NCBI GenBank assembly: GCA_030635025.1
Contig: DAOVZQ010000088.1
Coordinates: forward strand, 1-8,607
Origin: a bacterium
Lineage (GTDB): Bacteria > Krumholzibacteriota > Krumholzibacteriia > LZORAL124-64-63
Direction of reading: 5' to 3'
Length of the DNA stretch: 8,607 bases
The notes below the pieces were generated by a model. The model was not told the DNA's origin. It saw only the letters and a list, made by a program, of their open reading frames with translations, and made no database searches. Below are positions 1 to 7,021 of this stretch, one piece after another. Each line of letters opens with the position of its first letter. Position 1 is the first letter of the stretch. The position numbers and the translations under genes are program-made.

Positions 1-1131
1 CGAGATCATCACCAGGCCCGCCGAGGGGATTCCCGCCGCGCCGATGCTGGCGAGCAGGGCCGTGATCACCACCAGGAACTGATCCACCGGCCCCAGGGAA
101 ATGCCGTAGGCCTGGGCGATGAACAGGGCGCAGATGCATTCGTAGAGCGCGGTGCCGTCCATGTTAACCGTGGCGCCCAGGGGCAGCACGAAGCTGGTGA
201 TCCGGTTGCTCACGCCGGCGCCTTTTTCCACGCACTTCATGGTCAGCGGCAGGGTGGCCGAGCTGCTGCGAGTGGTGAACGCGGTCATCAACGCGGGCGC
301 CATGACGCGCGCGTGCTTGCGCGGGTCGATGCGTCCGACCAGGTGCAGCAACAACGGCAGGACCACGAGCGAATGGATCAGCAGGGCCAGCAGCACCGTC
401 ACCGCAAAGCGCAGCAACGAAGCGAAAGCCTCTATACCGCTGGTGGCGGCGATGCGGGCGATCAGTCCGAAGACGCCGATGGGCGTGAAACGGATAACCC
501 AGCCGGTCAGGACCATCATGGCCGCGAAGAGACCTTCCCAGAATCGAATCTGGGTGCCCCGCTTATCTTCCGGCAGCACGGTCAGGGCCGCGCCGAAGAG
601 CATGCAGAAAACGATCAGGGGCAGCATCTGCCCATTGCTCGCGGCGGCGACGGGATTCTCGGGTATCATGCGCAGGATGATGCCCACCAGGTCGCCGGCG
701 CCACGGCCGGATAACTCATCGCCGATCTCCGTAGTCTCCGCAATCAGCCCCATGCTCTCGCCGACGGGCACACCGTCGTTCAGTCCCGGTTGGATCAGGT
801 TGACAAGCAACAACCCGATGAAGATGGCCAGCAGGCTCGTACTCAGGTACCAGCCGAAAGTCCGGCTGAAGAGACGACCGAGCGTACGAGCCGATCCGAG
901 TCCGGCCACGCCGGTGATGATCGATCCGGCCAGCAGGGGCACGATCACCATCTTGAGAGCCCGCAGGAACAGCGTGCCCAGGAAATTGAAGACGGCCAAC
1001 GGCGATACGCCGAATACGCTGCGCTCGCCCGCGGCGAGGCCGGCGGCCAGTCCCAGGATCAGCGCGAGCGCGATCTGCCAGTGGAGGGCCCAGCGCCAGG
1101 GCCGTAGCGAAAATCGGGAAGGACCGGTCAT
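1..1131 (-). CDS. Dicarboxylate/amino acid:cation symporter (DAACS/SLC1 family), 3' end cut by window edge
   Basis: This is an inner-membrane secondary transporter that takes up glutamate, aspartate or C4-dicarboxylates with Na+ or H+. The reverse strand translates without a stop for 377 residues from ATG at 1131 to the window edge. Residues 16-35 and 48-70 are typical first membrane helices. The HP1 hairpin signature TTRSSSATLP carries Arg288, in the place of GltPh Arg276. The TM7 motif LPLGATVNMDGTALYE has N323-M324-D325-G326-T327, the Na+/substrate-binding NMDGT motif. HP2 follows as SIGAAGIPSAG. Family members are about 410-430 residues, so some 40-50 residues are missing, including the TM8 substrate-binding residues; exact substrate therefore cannot be judged. 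The start fits the family's N-terminus, but its ribosome binding site is weak. The gene is divergent from pepA and probably transcribed alone. The family call is very secure; glutamate versus dicarboxylate specificity is not. Confidence 0.95.
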   Translation of the reverse strand, partial: MTGPSRFSLRPWRWALHWQIALALILGLAAGLAAGERSVFGVSPLAVFNFLGTLFLRALKMVIVPLLAGSIITGVAGLGSARTLGRLFSRTFGWYLSTSLLAIFIGLLLVNLIQPGLNDGVPVGESMGLIAETTEIGDELSGRGAGDLVGIILRMIPENPVAAASNGQMLPLIVFCMLFGAALTVLPEDKRGTQIRFWEGLFAAMMVLTGWVIRFTPIGVFGLIARIAATSGIEAFASLLRFAVTVLLALLIHSLVVLPLLLHLVGRIDPRKHARVMAPALMTAFTTRSSSATLPLTMKCVEKGAGVSNRITSFVLPLGATVNMDGTALYECICALFIAQAYGISLGPVDQFLVVITALLASIGAAGIPSAGLVMIS

Positions 1132-1188
1132 GTAGTCTCGTCTCGCTAAATCAAGCGTTCTGGACCATCGAAAGCGGTGCGTCGGGAG

Positions 1189-1217
1189 AGCATAGGGGAT
1201 GGGTCTATGGGCGACAA
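1189..1217 (-). promoter_or_regulatory. Candidate sigma70-type promoter for the symporter gene
   Basis: Read on the minus strand, TTGTCG (1217-1212) is separated by 17 bp from TATGCT (1194-1189). Each hexamer matches four of six consensus bases. This would give a leader of about 50 nt before the ATG at 1131. The spacing is ideal, but hexamers this weak also occur by chance, so this is only a candidate. Confidence 0.3.
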
Positions 1218-1266
1218 GGTCGGGTTCGCGGTGGGGATAAATTTGGGTGGCGTCAGGACACGACTT

Positions 1267-1275
1267 TGCTACAAT
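1267..1275 (+). promoter_or_regulatory. Candidate extended -10 promoter for pepA and the downstream genes
   Basis: TGCTACAAT is an extended -10 element: TG, one base, then TACAAT, five of six matches to TATAAT. There is no good -35 hexamer 16-18 bp upstream, which is tolerated by extended -10 promoters. Transcription would begin near 1282, leaving a leader of about 53 nt before the pepA start. That leader includes a small perfect hairpin, GAGAG-TCAC-CTCTC, at 1289-1302. It is the best plus-strand promoter candidate ahead of the whole gene series. Confidence 0.4.
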
Positions 1276-1320
1276 GCTCCATCGTATTGAGAGTCACCTC
1301 TCCCAGTCCGTCTTCCTACA

Positions 1321-1325
1321 AGGAG
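1321..1325 (+). promoter_or_regulatory. Ribosome binding site deciding the pepA start
   Basis: AGGAG lies 9 nt before ATG 1335. It decides against upstream in-frame starts such as TTG 1266, which would overlap the candidate promoter and add 23 residues absent from the family. Confidence 0.75.
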
Positions 1326-1334
1326 AAACAGGCC

Positions 1335-2852
1335 ATGCGTTGGAGCACGGGGTCGGTCAAGCCGTCTGTCGCGAAAGCGGATCTGCTCGTCGTCGGGATC
1401 ACCGGGCAGGACGATGATCGTCCCAGGTTGAGGCCGTGGCGCGATCTGGACAAGACCTTGGGCGGGCTCAAGGCGCTGGCCGACGGCCAGGTCTTCGACG
1501 GCAAGGCCGACAAGCTCCATCTGCTGCCGGGTGGTCGGACGGCCGCCGCATGGGTTCTAACGGTCGGTTTGGGCAAGGTGAAAGACCTGAGTCCCCAGTC
1601 CCTGCGTAAGGCTCTGGCCGCCGCATCACGGCGAGCCCGTGCAGTGGGCGCCCGCACCTGCGTCCTGGCTCTGCCCTGGTCCGATCTGGGAGACATGACG
1701 GCCGAAGCGGTGGCCCGGTGTTGTGTCGAAGGCGCCGAACTGGCCCTGTTCAGACCCGGCAGCGAAAAGGCGAAGACCGGCAAGGACGCCAAACCGTCGC
1801 CGAAGAGCTGGAAGCTGTTGGTGCCCGACGCGGCCATCGGACGTGAGGCGCGTAAGGGATTCGTCGCGGGCGAGGCCTACGCGGAAGGCTGTCTCTTTGC
1901 GCGTGATCTGGTCAATCGTCCCCCCAACAAGCTCACTCCGGTCGCCCTGTCGCGCGCCGCGCGCGCCATGGCCCGTCGAGAGGGGCTGAGTTGCACCGTG
2001 CTGGGCGAGCCCATGTTGCGCAAGCTGGGCATGGGCGGCATCCTCGGCGTGGGACAGGGCAGCCGACAGGAATCGAAACTCATCGTCATGGAATTCAAGC
2101 CCCGCGGCGTGCGCGGCAAGCTGCCCCTGGCGGCGCTGGTCGGCAAGGGCGTCACCTTCGATACGGGCGGCATTTCCATTAAGCCGTCGGCGAACATGCA
2201 CGAGATGAAGGGCGATATGGGGGGCGCGGCGGCCATACTCGGCGCGGCCATGATCATCGCCCGGCTCAGACTGCCCGTACGTTTGCTGGTGGTCGTTCCC
2301 GCCGTGGAAAACATGCCAGACGGTGATGCAATCCGTCCGGGCGACGTGCTCTCGATGGCCTCGGGCAAGACGGTCGAGGTCCTCAACACCGACGCCGAGG
2401 GACGTCTCATCCTGGCCGACGCCCTCCATTATGCCGGCAAGCGCAAGCCCGACTGGATCGTCGACGCGGCGACCCTGACCGGCTCCTGCTTGGTCGCGCT
2501 GGGACACGAGTTTGCCGGCCTCTTCGCCAACGACGGCAAACTGGGCGATGCCCTGCGCCGGGCCGGCGGCGAAACCTTCGAACGCGTGTGGCCTCTGCCG
2601 TTGGTAGAGGAGCACCACAAGGAGATCGAGAGTCCCATCGCCGATATCCAGAACATCGGCAGCCGCAACGCGGGCGCCAGTTCGGCCGCGGCCTTCCTCG
2701 AGGAATTCGTGGACGAGAAGACCGCCTGGGCGCACTTGGACATAGCCGGCCCCGCCTGGACTTCGACAGCCAGCCCGCTCTGTCCCAAGGGCGCCACCGG
2801 CTTCGGCGCCCGATTGGTGGCTCGCGCGGTCGAGTTGCTGGCGGGCAGTTGA
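1335..2852 (+). CDS. pepA: Leucyl aminopeptidase (cytosol aminopeptidase, M17 family)
   Basis: This cytoplasmic metallopeptidase removes N-terminal residues, especially leucine, from peptides and takes part in peptide turnover; M17 enzymes are usually hexamers with two metal ions per active site. The protein is 505 residues, against 503 in E. coli. The N-terminal macro-like domain covers roughly residues 1-170 and the catalytic domain the remainder. Visible catalytic features are GKGVTFDTGGISIKPS with K271, D276 and K283, then MKGDMGGAA with D294, and the family signature NTDAEGRL with D353, E355 and R357. Each lies exactly one position from its E. coli counterpart (K270, D275, K282, D293, D352, E354, R356), so the enzyme should be active. 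E. coli PepA also binds DNA as a recombination and transcription accessory factor; nothing here tests that. It is the first gene of the plus-strand series, and the next gene starts 17 nt after its TGA. Confidence 0.97.
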   Translation: MRWSTGSVKPSVAKADLLVVGITGQDDDRPRLRPWRDLDKTLGGLKALADGQVFDGKADKLHLLPGGRTAAAWVLTVGLGKVKDLSPQSLRKALAAASRRARAVGARTCVLALPWSDLGDMTAEAVARCCVEGAELALFRPGSEKAKTGKDAKPSPKSWKLLVPDAAIGREARKGFVAGEAYAEGCLFARDLVNRPPNKLTPVALSRAARAMARREGLSCTVLGEPMLRKLGMGGILGVGQGSRQESKLIVMEFKPRGVRGKLPLAALVGKGVTFDTGGISIKPSANMHEMKGDMGGAAAILGAAMIIARLRLPVRLLVVVPAVENMPDGDAIRPGDVLSMASGKTVEVLNTDAEGRLILADALHYAGKRKPDWIVDAATLTGSCLVALGHEFAGLFANDGKLGDALRRAGGETFERVWPLPLVEEHHKEIESPIADIQNIGSRNAGASSAAAFLEEFVDEKTAWAHLDIAGPAWTSTASPLCPKGATGFGARLVARAVELLAGS

Positions 2853-2869
2853 CAGGCGCACTCGGATCG

Positions 2870-4204
2870 ATGACCCGGCGGGCGCTCACCCGCCGGATTC
2901 TTTTCCTGGCCATGCCCGTGGTTGCCGCCAACGTGTCCCAGACCCTGATGGGGCTTGTGGATACCCTGATGGTGGGGCAGCTCGGCGCCGCGTCGTTGGC
3001 GGCGGTCGGCATCGCCACACTCATGTTCTCGGCCGTCGCCAGCACATTCAAGGCCCTCGACGTACCGGTCCAGACCTTCACCGCCCATCGCACCGGAGCC
3101 GGACGCGACAGCGAAGTCGGCGAAGTGTTGGGCACGGCCGGCGCCGTGACGATCCTGCTCGGCGCACTCGTAACGGCCTTGGGCCTGTGGCGTCCCGAAG
3201 CCTGGATAGGCCTCGTGGCGCGCGACCCCGAGGTGCACCGTCTCGGCGGCGAATATCTCCGCTGGCGCGTGCTGGGCGCCATCCCCTTCATGCTGACCTT
3301 CCAGTTGCGGGCGGTCTACGACGGCCTTGGCTGGACCCGGATCGGCATGATGGTCGGGATCGGGATGAACGTCGTCAACGTTCTGTTGAACTGGGTGCTG
3401 ATCTTCGGCAAGCTGGGCGTACCGGAGCTGGGCGTGGCCGGCGCCGCTCTGGCCAGCGCCATCGCAAGCCTTCTTGCCGTCCTGGCTTTTCTCGCCATCA
3501 TGATGCGGCCGTCGATCCGTCGTCGCTTCCGCTTTCTCAGCCGGAGCAACTGGAACCTGCAACTGCTGCGAACCATGACCCGGATCGCCTGGCCCTCGGG
3601 CGTTCAGGTGCTGGGCGCCCTGTTCGCCGTGTTGGTCTTTTTCGCCATCCTGGGGCGGATCTCCACAATTGCCGTCGCGGCGGGCAATGTCGTGTTTCGC
3701 ATCGCAGCCCTGTCCTTCATGCCGGGTATCGGTGTCGGCATCGCCGTGCAGACGCTTGTGGGTCAGAGTCTGGGCGCCGGCGACGTACGAGGCGCCGTCC
3801 GCGCTGGTTGGGGAGGTGTGAGCCTGAGCGTGTTGCTGATGGGACTGTTCAGCATCCTCTTCCTGCTGGTTCCCGAATGGCTCATGAGTCTCTTCGCCAC
3901 CGATCCGGATTTGATTGCGGCCGGGACGCCGATTCTGCGTATGATGGGTCTGGTGCAGATCTTCGATGCGGTCGGGTTGACGCTGGCCGGAGCCCTCAAG
4001 GGCGCTGGTGAAACGAGGGTCGTCATGATCGTCGACGTCGCCACCGCCTGGCTGCTCTTTCTCCCGGGCGCCTGGTTTTTCGGTATCCATCTGGACCTGG
4101 GCCTCAACGGGGCCTGGATCGGTGTGCTGGTCTGGTTCTTCGTTTACGCCGTGGGCATCACGGCCTGGTTCGTGCGGGGCGACTGGAAGCGCCGCTCGCT
4201 TTGA
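2870..4204 (+). CDS. MATE family multidrug/toxin efflux protein
   Basis: This inner-membrane antiporter of 444 residues would export drugs or metabolites in exchange for Na+ or H+. Its length is normal for MatE proteins, and about 12 hydrophobic segments are visible in two halves. TM1 carries the conserved motif GLVDTLMVG with D31, equivalent to NorM Asp36. The second half has VQTLVGQSLGAGD and QIFDAVGLTLAGALKGAGET, with D366 in the place of NorM Asp371. The helix near residues 239-262 lacks the acidic residue found in Vibrio NorM (Glu255), so ion coupling may differ. ATG 2870 fits the family's N-terminus, but its ribosome binding site is poor. An in-frame TTG at 2849 overlaps the pepA stop codon (TTGA) and would add seven residues, so translation may be coupled to pepA. 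The family call is firm; the substrate and the NorM versus DinF-like subgroup are unknown. Confidence 0.93.
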   Translation: MTRRALTRRILFLAMPVVAANVSQTLMGLVDTLMVGQLGAASLAAVGIATLMFSAVASTFKALDVPVQTFTAHRTGAGRDSEVGEVLGTAGAVTILLGALVTALGLWRPEAWIGLVARDPEVHRLGGEYLRWRVLGAIPFMLTFQLRAVYDGLGWTRIGMMVGIGMNVVNVLLNWVLIFGKLGVPELGVAGAALASAIASLLAVLAFLAIMMRPSIRRRFRFLSRSNWNLQLLRTMTRIAWPSGVQVLGALFAVLVFFAILGRISTIAVAAGNVVFRIAALSFMPGIGVGIAVQTLVGQSLGAGDVRGAVRAGWGGVSLSVLLMGLFSILFLLVPEWLMSLFATDPDLIAAGTPILRMMGLVQIFDAVGLTLAGALKGAGETRVVMIVDVATAWLLFLPGAWFFGIHLDLGLNGAWIGVLVWFFVYAVGITAWFVRGDWKRRSL

Positions 4205-4222
4205 TCCGTCCCTGGAGTCGCC

Positions 4223-5716
4223 ATGTACGATCTCTTTTCCGCCGTCGATAAGGACGAGCGCCGCGTCTACTCGGTCTCCGAACTCAACGAGGAGATCCGC
4301 GCGGTCCTGCAGACCGGATTCCCCGGCGCCCTGTGGGTTCGTGGCGAAGTGCAGCGTCTCCCCGCAGACGCGGCTCGCCGCAAACATGTCTACTTCGAAC
4401 TGCATGGCACCGGTCGCGCCGCAGCTGTCTCCATCCCCGTGGCGCTGCTGGAGTGGGACAAGCGCAAGTACGGCCTGCAGCGTTATCTGGACGGCAGCGA
4501 TCCCGACTTCCGTCTGGCCGACAAGCTCGAAGTCTGTCTGCAGTGCGTGATCGATTTCTACCCGCCGTTCGGCAAGCTCCAGCTCAAGGTCGTCGGCGTG
4601 GATACCACGTTCACGCTCGGCCAACTCGAAGCCCGCCGCCGTCGTGTCCTCGCCTACCTGAAGGAGCGCGGGCTGCTCGATCTCAATGCGAGTCTCGAGA
4701 TTCCCCTGTTGCCCATGCGGGTTGGGCTGGTGACATCGGCGGGCAGTGCGGCCGAGCGGGATTTTCTGGCCGGATTGGAGGAGTCGGGATTCGGGTTCAG
4801 GGTGGCCCGCGCCGATTGCCGCATGATGGGGGATGCCATGGTATCCCAGGTCGTTGGCGCCGTGACGGGGATGGCTCGCGCCGGTCTCGACGTGATCGTC
4901 ATCACGCGCGGCGGCGGGTCGAAAGCCGATCTGTCCTGGTTCGATCACCAGCAGGTGGCCGAATGCATCGCCCGCTGTCCGGTGCCGGTGATTACGGCCA
5001 TCGGTCATGAGATCGACCACGCCATCGCCGACACCGTGGCTCATCATGCCTGTAAAACACCCACTGCGGCGGCCCAGGATCTCGTGACGCGAATCGAGAC
5101 GGCGGAACGGGCTTCCCGGGAACTGGGCCGGGCCGTCTGTGTCGCTGCGGTTGCCGTCCTGGACAAACACGAACACCGACTCAGAAGCCTGGCCGCGGAT
5201 CTGCGTCTTGGTGTAGCGACACGTGTCAACGAACGGGCGCTGGGCCTGGTACGGCTACGCGACCGAGTGTTGGCCCAATCGGCTTTGAGCCTCTCTCGAG
5301 CGACCGCTCGTCGCAGGGGTGTGGCCGTCGCCTTGTCGCATGCGGCCGGGGCGATTCTGAACCGCAAGCGACGCGAAGTGGACGTGGCGCAGGCCGGACT
5401 TGCCCCCCGACGCCTGTTGGCCGGTTGGCCGGCCCGCGTTCGCAGTCTCGAAGAACTCCGTAGGCGTATCCTGCGCGCCGCGACGACGATCGTGACCACA
5501 CGGGCGCGCCGACTGGACCACTTGTTCGAGAAGGCCAGTCTGCTCGACCCGGACCGCCTTTTCGAACGCGGCTACAGCCTGACCTGCGGTCCCGACGGCC
5601 ACATCGTGCGTTCGGCAACCGCCGTGAGCCCCGGCGACCGCCTGACTACGAGGCTGCGGGGTGGACGCATCGAGAGTATAGTTGAGGGGATCGAGACCGG
5701 ATCCGAAACGTCATGA
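4223..5716 (+). CDS. xseA: Exodeoxyribonuclease VII large subunit
   Basis: This is the catalytic subunit of cytoplasmic Exo VII, which degrades single-stranded DNA from both ends into oligonucleotides without a metal requirement, in mismatch repair and damage processing. The protein is 497 residues, longer than the 456 of E. coli. An N-terminal OB-fold covers about residues 14-125, with an extra stretch around 75-95. The catalytic core follows: GLVTSAGSAAERDF (168-181), ITRGGGSKADLSWFD (227-241), and AIGHEID...KTPTAAA (259-284). D180, R229, H262 and D265 match the E. coli residues D155, R205, H238 and D241 reported as essential. An Arg/Ala-rich helical region (about 288-430) forms the XseB-binding arm, and the C-terminal segment DPDRLFERGYSL begins at 442. 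GGAG at 4214-4217 lies 5 nt before ATG 4223. The gene sits 18 nt after the MATE gene and 10 nt before xseB, so the two subunits are made together. Confidence 0.97.
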   Translation: MYDLFSAVDKDERRVYSVSELNEEIRAVLQTGFPGALWVRGEVQRLPADAARRKHVYFELHGTGRAAAVSIPVALLEWDKRKYGLQRYLDGSDPDFRLADKLEVCLQCVIDFYPPFGKLQLKVVGVDTTFTLGQLEARRRRVLAYLKERGLLDLNASLEIPLLPMRVGLVTSAGSAAERDFLAGLEESGFGFRVARADCRMMGDAMVSQVVGAVTGMARAGLDVIVITRGGGSKADLSWFDHQQVAECIARCPVPVITAIGHEIDHAIADTVAHHACKTPTAAAQDLVTRIETAERASRELGRAVCVAAVAVLDKHEHRLRSLAADLRLGVATRVNERALGLVRLRDRVLAQSALSLSRATARRRGVAVALSHAAGAILNRKRREVDVAQAGLAPRRLLAGWPARVRSLEELRRRILRAATTIVTTRARRLDHLFEKASLLDPDRLFERGYSLTCGPDGHIVRSATAVSPGDRLTTRLRGGRIESIVEGIETGSETS

Positions 5717-5721
5717 GGAGG
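5715..5721 (+). promoter_or_regulatory. Strong Shine-Dalgarno fixing a TTG start for xseB
   Basis: GAGGAGG overlaps the last two bases of the xseA TGA and lies 5 nt before TTG 5727. The nearer ATG (5722) directly abuts the site with no spacer and reads ATG-CCT-TGA, so it is not a usable start. The arrangement suggests that ribosomes ending xseA restart on xseB. Confidence 0.75.
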
Positions 5722-5726
5722 ATGCC

Positions 5727-5966
5727 TTGACGCCCAAGAAGGAAACGACGCCCAGTTTCGGTGAGGCCCTGACCGAGGTCGAGGCCATCCTGGCCCGCCT
5801 CGAAGCGGACGAGATCGACATCGATGATCTATCCGCGGAAGTGAAACGCGCGGTGACCTTGGTCGACGCCTGCCGCGACAAGCTCCACAAGACCGAACTG
5901 GAGGTCAAGGCGTTCGTCGAAGGCCTAGGCCAGGTTGATGACTCGGCCGCGCCAGGCGGCGACTGA
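5727..5966 (+). CDS. xseB: Exodeoxyribonuclease VII small subunit
   Basis: This is the small non-catalytic helical subunit of Exo VII; several copies bind the helical arm of XseA and are needed for stable nuclease activity. The protein is 79 residues, against 80 in E. coli. Two long helices are visible: the first begins at SFGEALTEVEAILARLE (10-26), the family hallmark, and the second covers about residues 33-66 (DDLSAEVKRAV...CRDKLHKTE). The acidic turn ADEIDID between them is also typical. The sequence of the second helix resembles Bacteroidota-type XseB. The start is TTG, chosen because a near-perfect GAGGAGG lies 5 nt upstream and because it gives the normal length; an in-frame TTG at 5682 would add 15 residues from inside xseA. 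The last ten or so residues are loose and polar. Co-transcription with xseA is nearly certain. Confidence 0.95.
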   Translation: MTPKKETTPSFGEALTEVEAILARLEADEIDIDDLSAEVKRAVTLVDACRDKLHKTELEVKAFVEGLGQVDDSAAPGGD

Positions 5967-5979
5967 ACCCGCAACGGGT
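5967..5979 (+). other. Small hairpin between xseB and the ABC ATPase gene
   Basis: ACCCG-CAA-CGGGT is a perfect 5-bp stem with a 3-nt loop, starting directly after the xseB stop codon. No T-run follows, so it does not look like an intrinsic terminator. It may be an RNA processing or stability element, or chance in GC-rich DNA. Confidence 0.3.
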
Positions 5980-5995
5980 CGAACGGAGTTGAGAC

Positions 5996-7021
5996 GTGAG
6001 CGCCCTTATCAAGGTTCGTGACCTGTGCCGCGACTACGCCATCACCAAACGCCGCGAGGGCGTGTGGGGCGGCGTCGTCGATCTGGTGCGTCCCCGTCGG
6101 GAGACGCTGCGCGCGGTCAACAAGGTCAACTTCGATATCGCACCGGGTGAGATGGTCGGCTACATCGGCGCCAACGGCGCCGGCAAATCGACCACCATCA
6201 AGATGCTCACGGGCATTCTGACACCCACGTCCGGTTCCGTCGACGTGGGCGGTCTGGTGCCGTATCGCGACCGTCGGCACTACACGCGGCATATCGGCGC
6301 GGTGTTCGGACAACGAACCCAACTCTGGTGGGATCTGGCGGTCGTGGAGTCGTTCCGTCTGCTCAAGAAGATCTACGAGGTCGAGAACGCGGAATACGAG
6401 CACCAACTGGGGCTGCTGCGCGAGCTGCTTGGCCTCGACGAATTCATGCACCAGCCCGTTCGCAAGCTGTCCCTCGGCCAGCGCATGCGTTGTGACCTGG
6501 CGGCGGCCCTGCTTCACAGCCCGCGTCTTCTTTTTCTGGACGAGCCCACCATCGGCCTGGACGTCGTCGCCAAGGAAAGCGTGCGCACATTCCTGCGTGA
6601 CATCCGCGAGAATCTGGGCACCACCATTCTTTTGACAACCCACGACCTTGGCGACATCCAACAGCTCTGCCGCCGCGTGATCATCATCGACCACGGCGTG
6701 GTGGTCTACGACGGGGAGCTGTCGCATCTGAGGGATCAGGTGGGTGACCGCGTGCAGTTGCACGTGGAATTGCGGGAAACCGCCACCCGGGATGAGCTGG
6801 TCGCCGACACGGGCACACTGCCGGTGGACTGGAAATCGGGTGACGGCCTCTTGCACACCGTGGCGTTCAGTCGCCGGGACGTGCGCGCCGCCGAGGTCAT
6901 CAAGACTTTGGTCAACATCCGGCAGGTCCATGACCTGAGGCTGGAGGAGCAGAGCATCGAGGAAATCGTCCGCGAGATCTATCGTCGGGGTAACGTGGAA
7001 GCCGGTACTCATGAACGCTGA
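5996..7021 (+). CDS. ABC-2 type exporter, ATP-binding protein (COG4586-like)
   Basis: This is the cytoplasmic ATPase that drives the exporter formed with the two permeases downstream; the family's substrate is uncharacterised. The protein is 341 residues. Walker A is GANGAGKST (58-66), and the Q-loop region is FGQRTQLWWD with Q106 or Q109. The ABC signature is LSLGQ (158-162), a normal variant here rather than LSGGQ. Walker B is LLFLDEP with catalytic E183 (178-184), the D-loop includes GLD (187-189), and the switch histidine is H216. The N-terminal insert before Walker A (about residues 18-38, ending RRETLRAVNKVNF) and a C-terminal domain of about 100 residues are typical of this long-ATPase type. 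The GTG start at 5996 is supported by GGAG at 5985-5988 with 7 nt spacing. It lies 29 nt after xseB and overlaps permease 1 by 11 nt, so ATPase and permease translation are probably coupled. Confidence 0.93.
   Translation: MSALIKVRDLCRDYAITKRREGVWGGVVDLVRPRRETLRAVNKVNFDIAPGEMVGYIGANGAGKSTTIKMLTGILTPTSGSVDVGGLVPYRDRRHYTRHIGAVFGQRTQLWWDLAVVESFRLLKKIYEVENAEYEHQLGLLRELLGLDEFMHQPVRKLSLGQRMRCDLAAALLHSPRLLFLDEPTIGLDVVAKESVRTFLRDIRENLGTTILLTTHDLGDIQQLCRRVIIIDHGVVVYDGELSHLRDQVGDRVQLHVELRETATRDELVADTGTLPVDWKSGDGLLHTVAFSRRDVRAAEVIKTLVNIRQVHDLRLEEQSIEEIVREIYRRGNVEAGTHER

Noticed and set aside
152..1135. A 327-codon plus-strand frame opposite the symporter gene
   Set aside because: The minus strand here encodes unmistakable DAACS motifs. 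The plus frame is low-complexity and Arg/Pro/Ser-rich.
1238..1245. Bacteroidota-type -7 element TAAATTTG
   Set aside because: It fits TAnnTTTG, but no TTTG or TTG lies at the -33 distance, so it is not supported as a promoter.
1255..1270. Possible sigma54 promoter (GG, 10 bases, GC, with TTGCT)
   Set aside because: The -12 half fits, but the -24 half matches only the GG. The same bases are better explained by the extended -10 element.
1266..1334. An N-terminal extension of PepA from TTG 1266
   Set aside because: It overlaps the promoter candidate and ribosome site, and start 1335 gives a protein whose active-site numbering is one off from E. coli PepA throughout.
2429..5176. A 915-codon open frame on the minus strand, antisense to pepA, the MATE gene and xseA, with further long minus frames at 1626-2861 and 5711-7111
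   Set aside because: The translations are rich in H, D, Q, G and R, show no family motif, and lie opposite well-conserved genes. Long antisense frames are expected in GC-rich coding DNA.
5967..5995. Intrinsic terminator between xseB and the ABC ATPase gene
   Set aside because: The ACCCG-CAA-CGGGT stem is short and no T-run follows. The next gene's ribosome site lies right after it.
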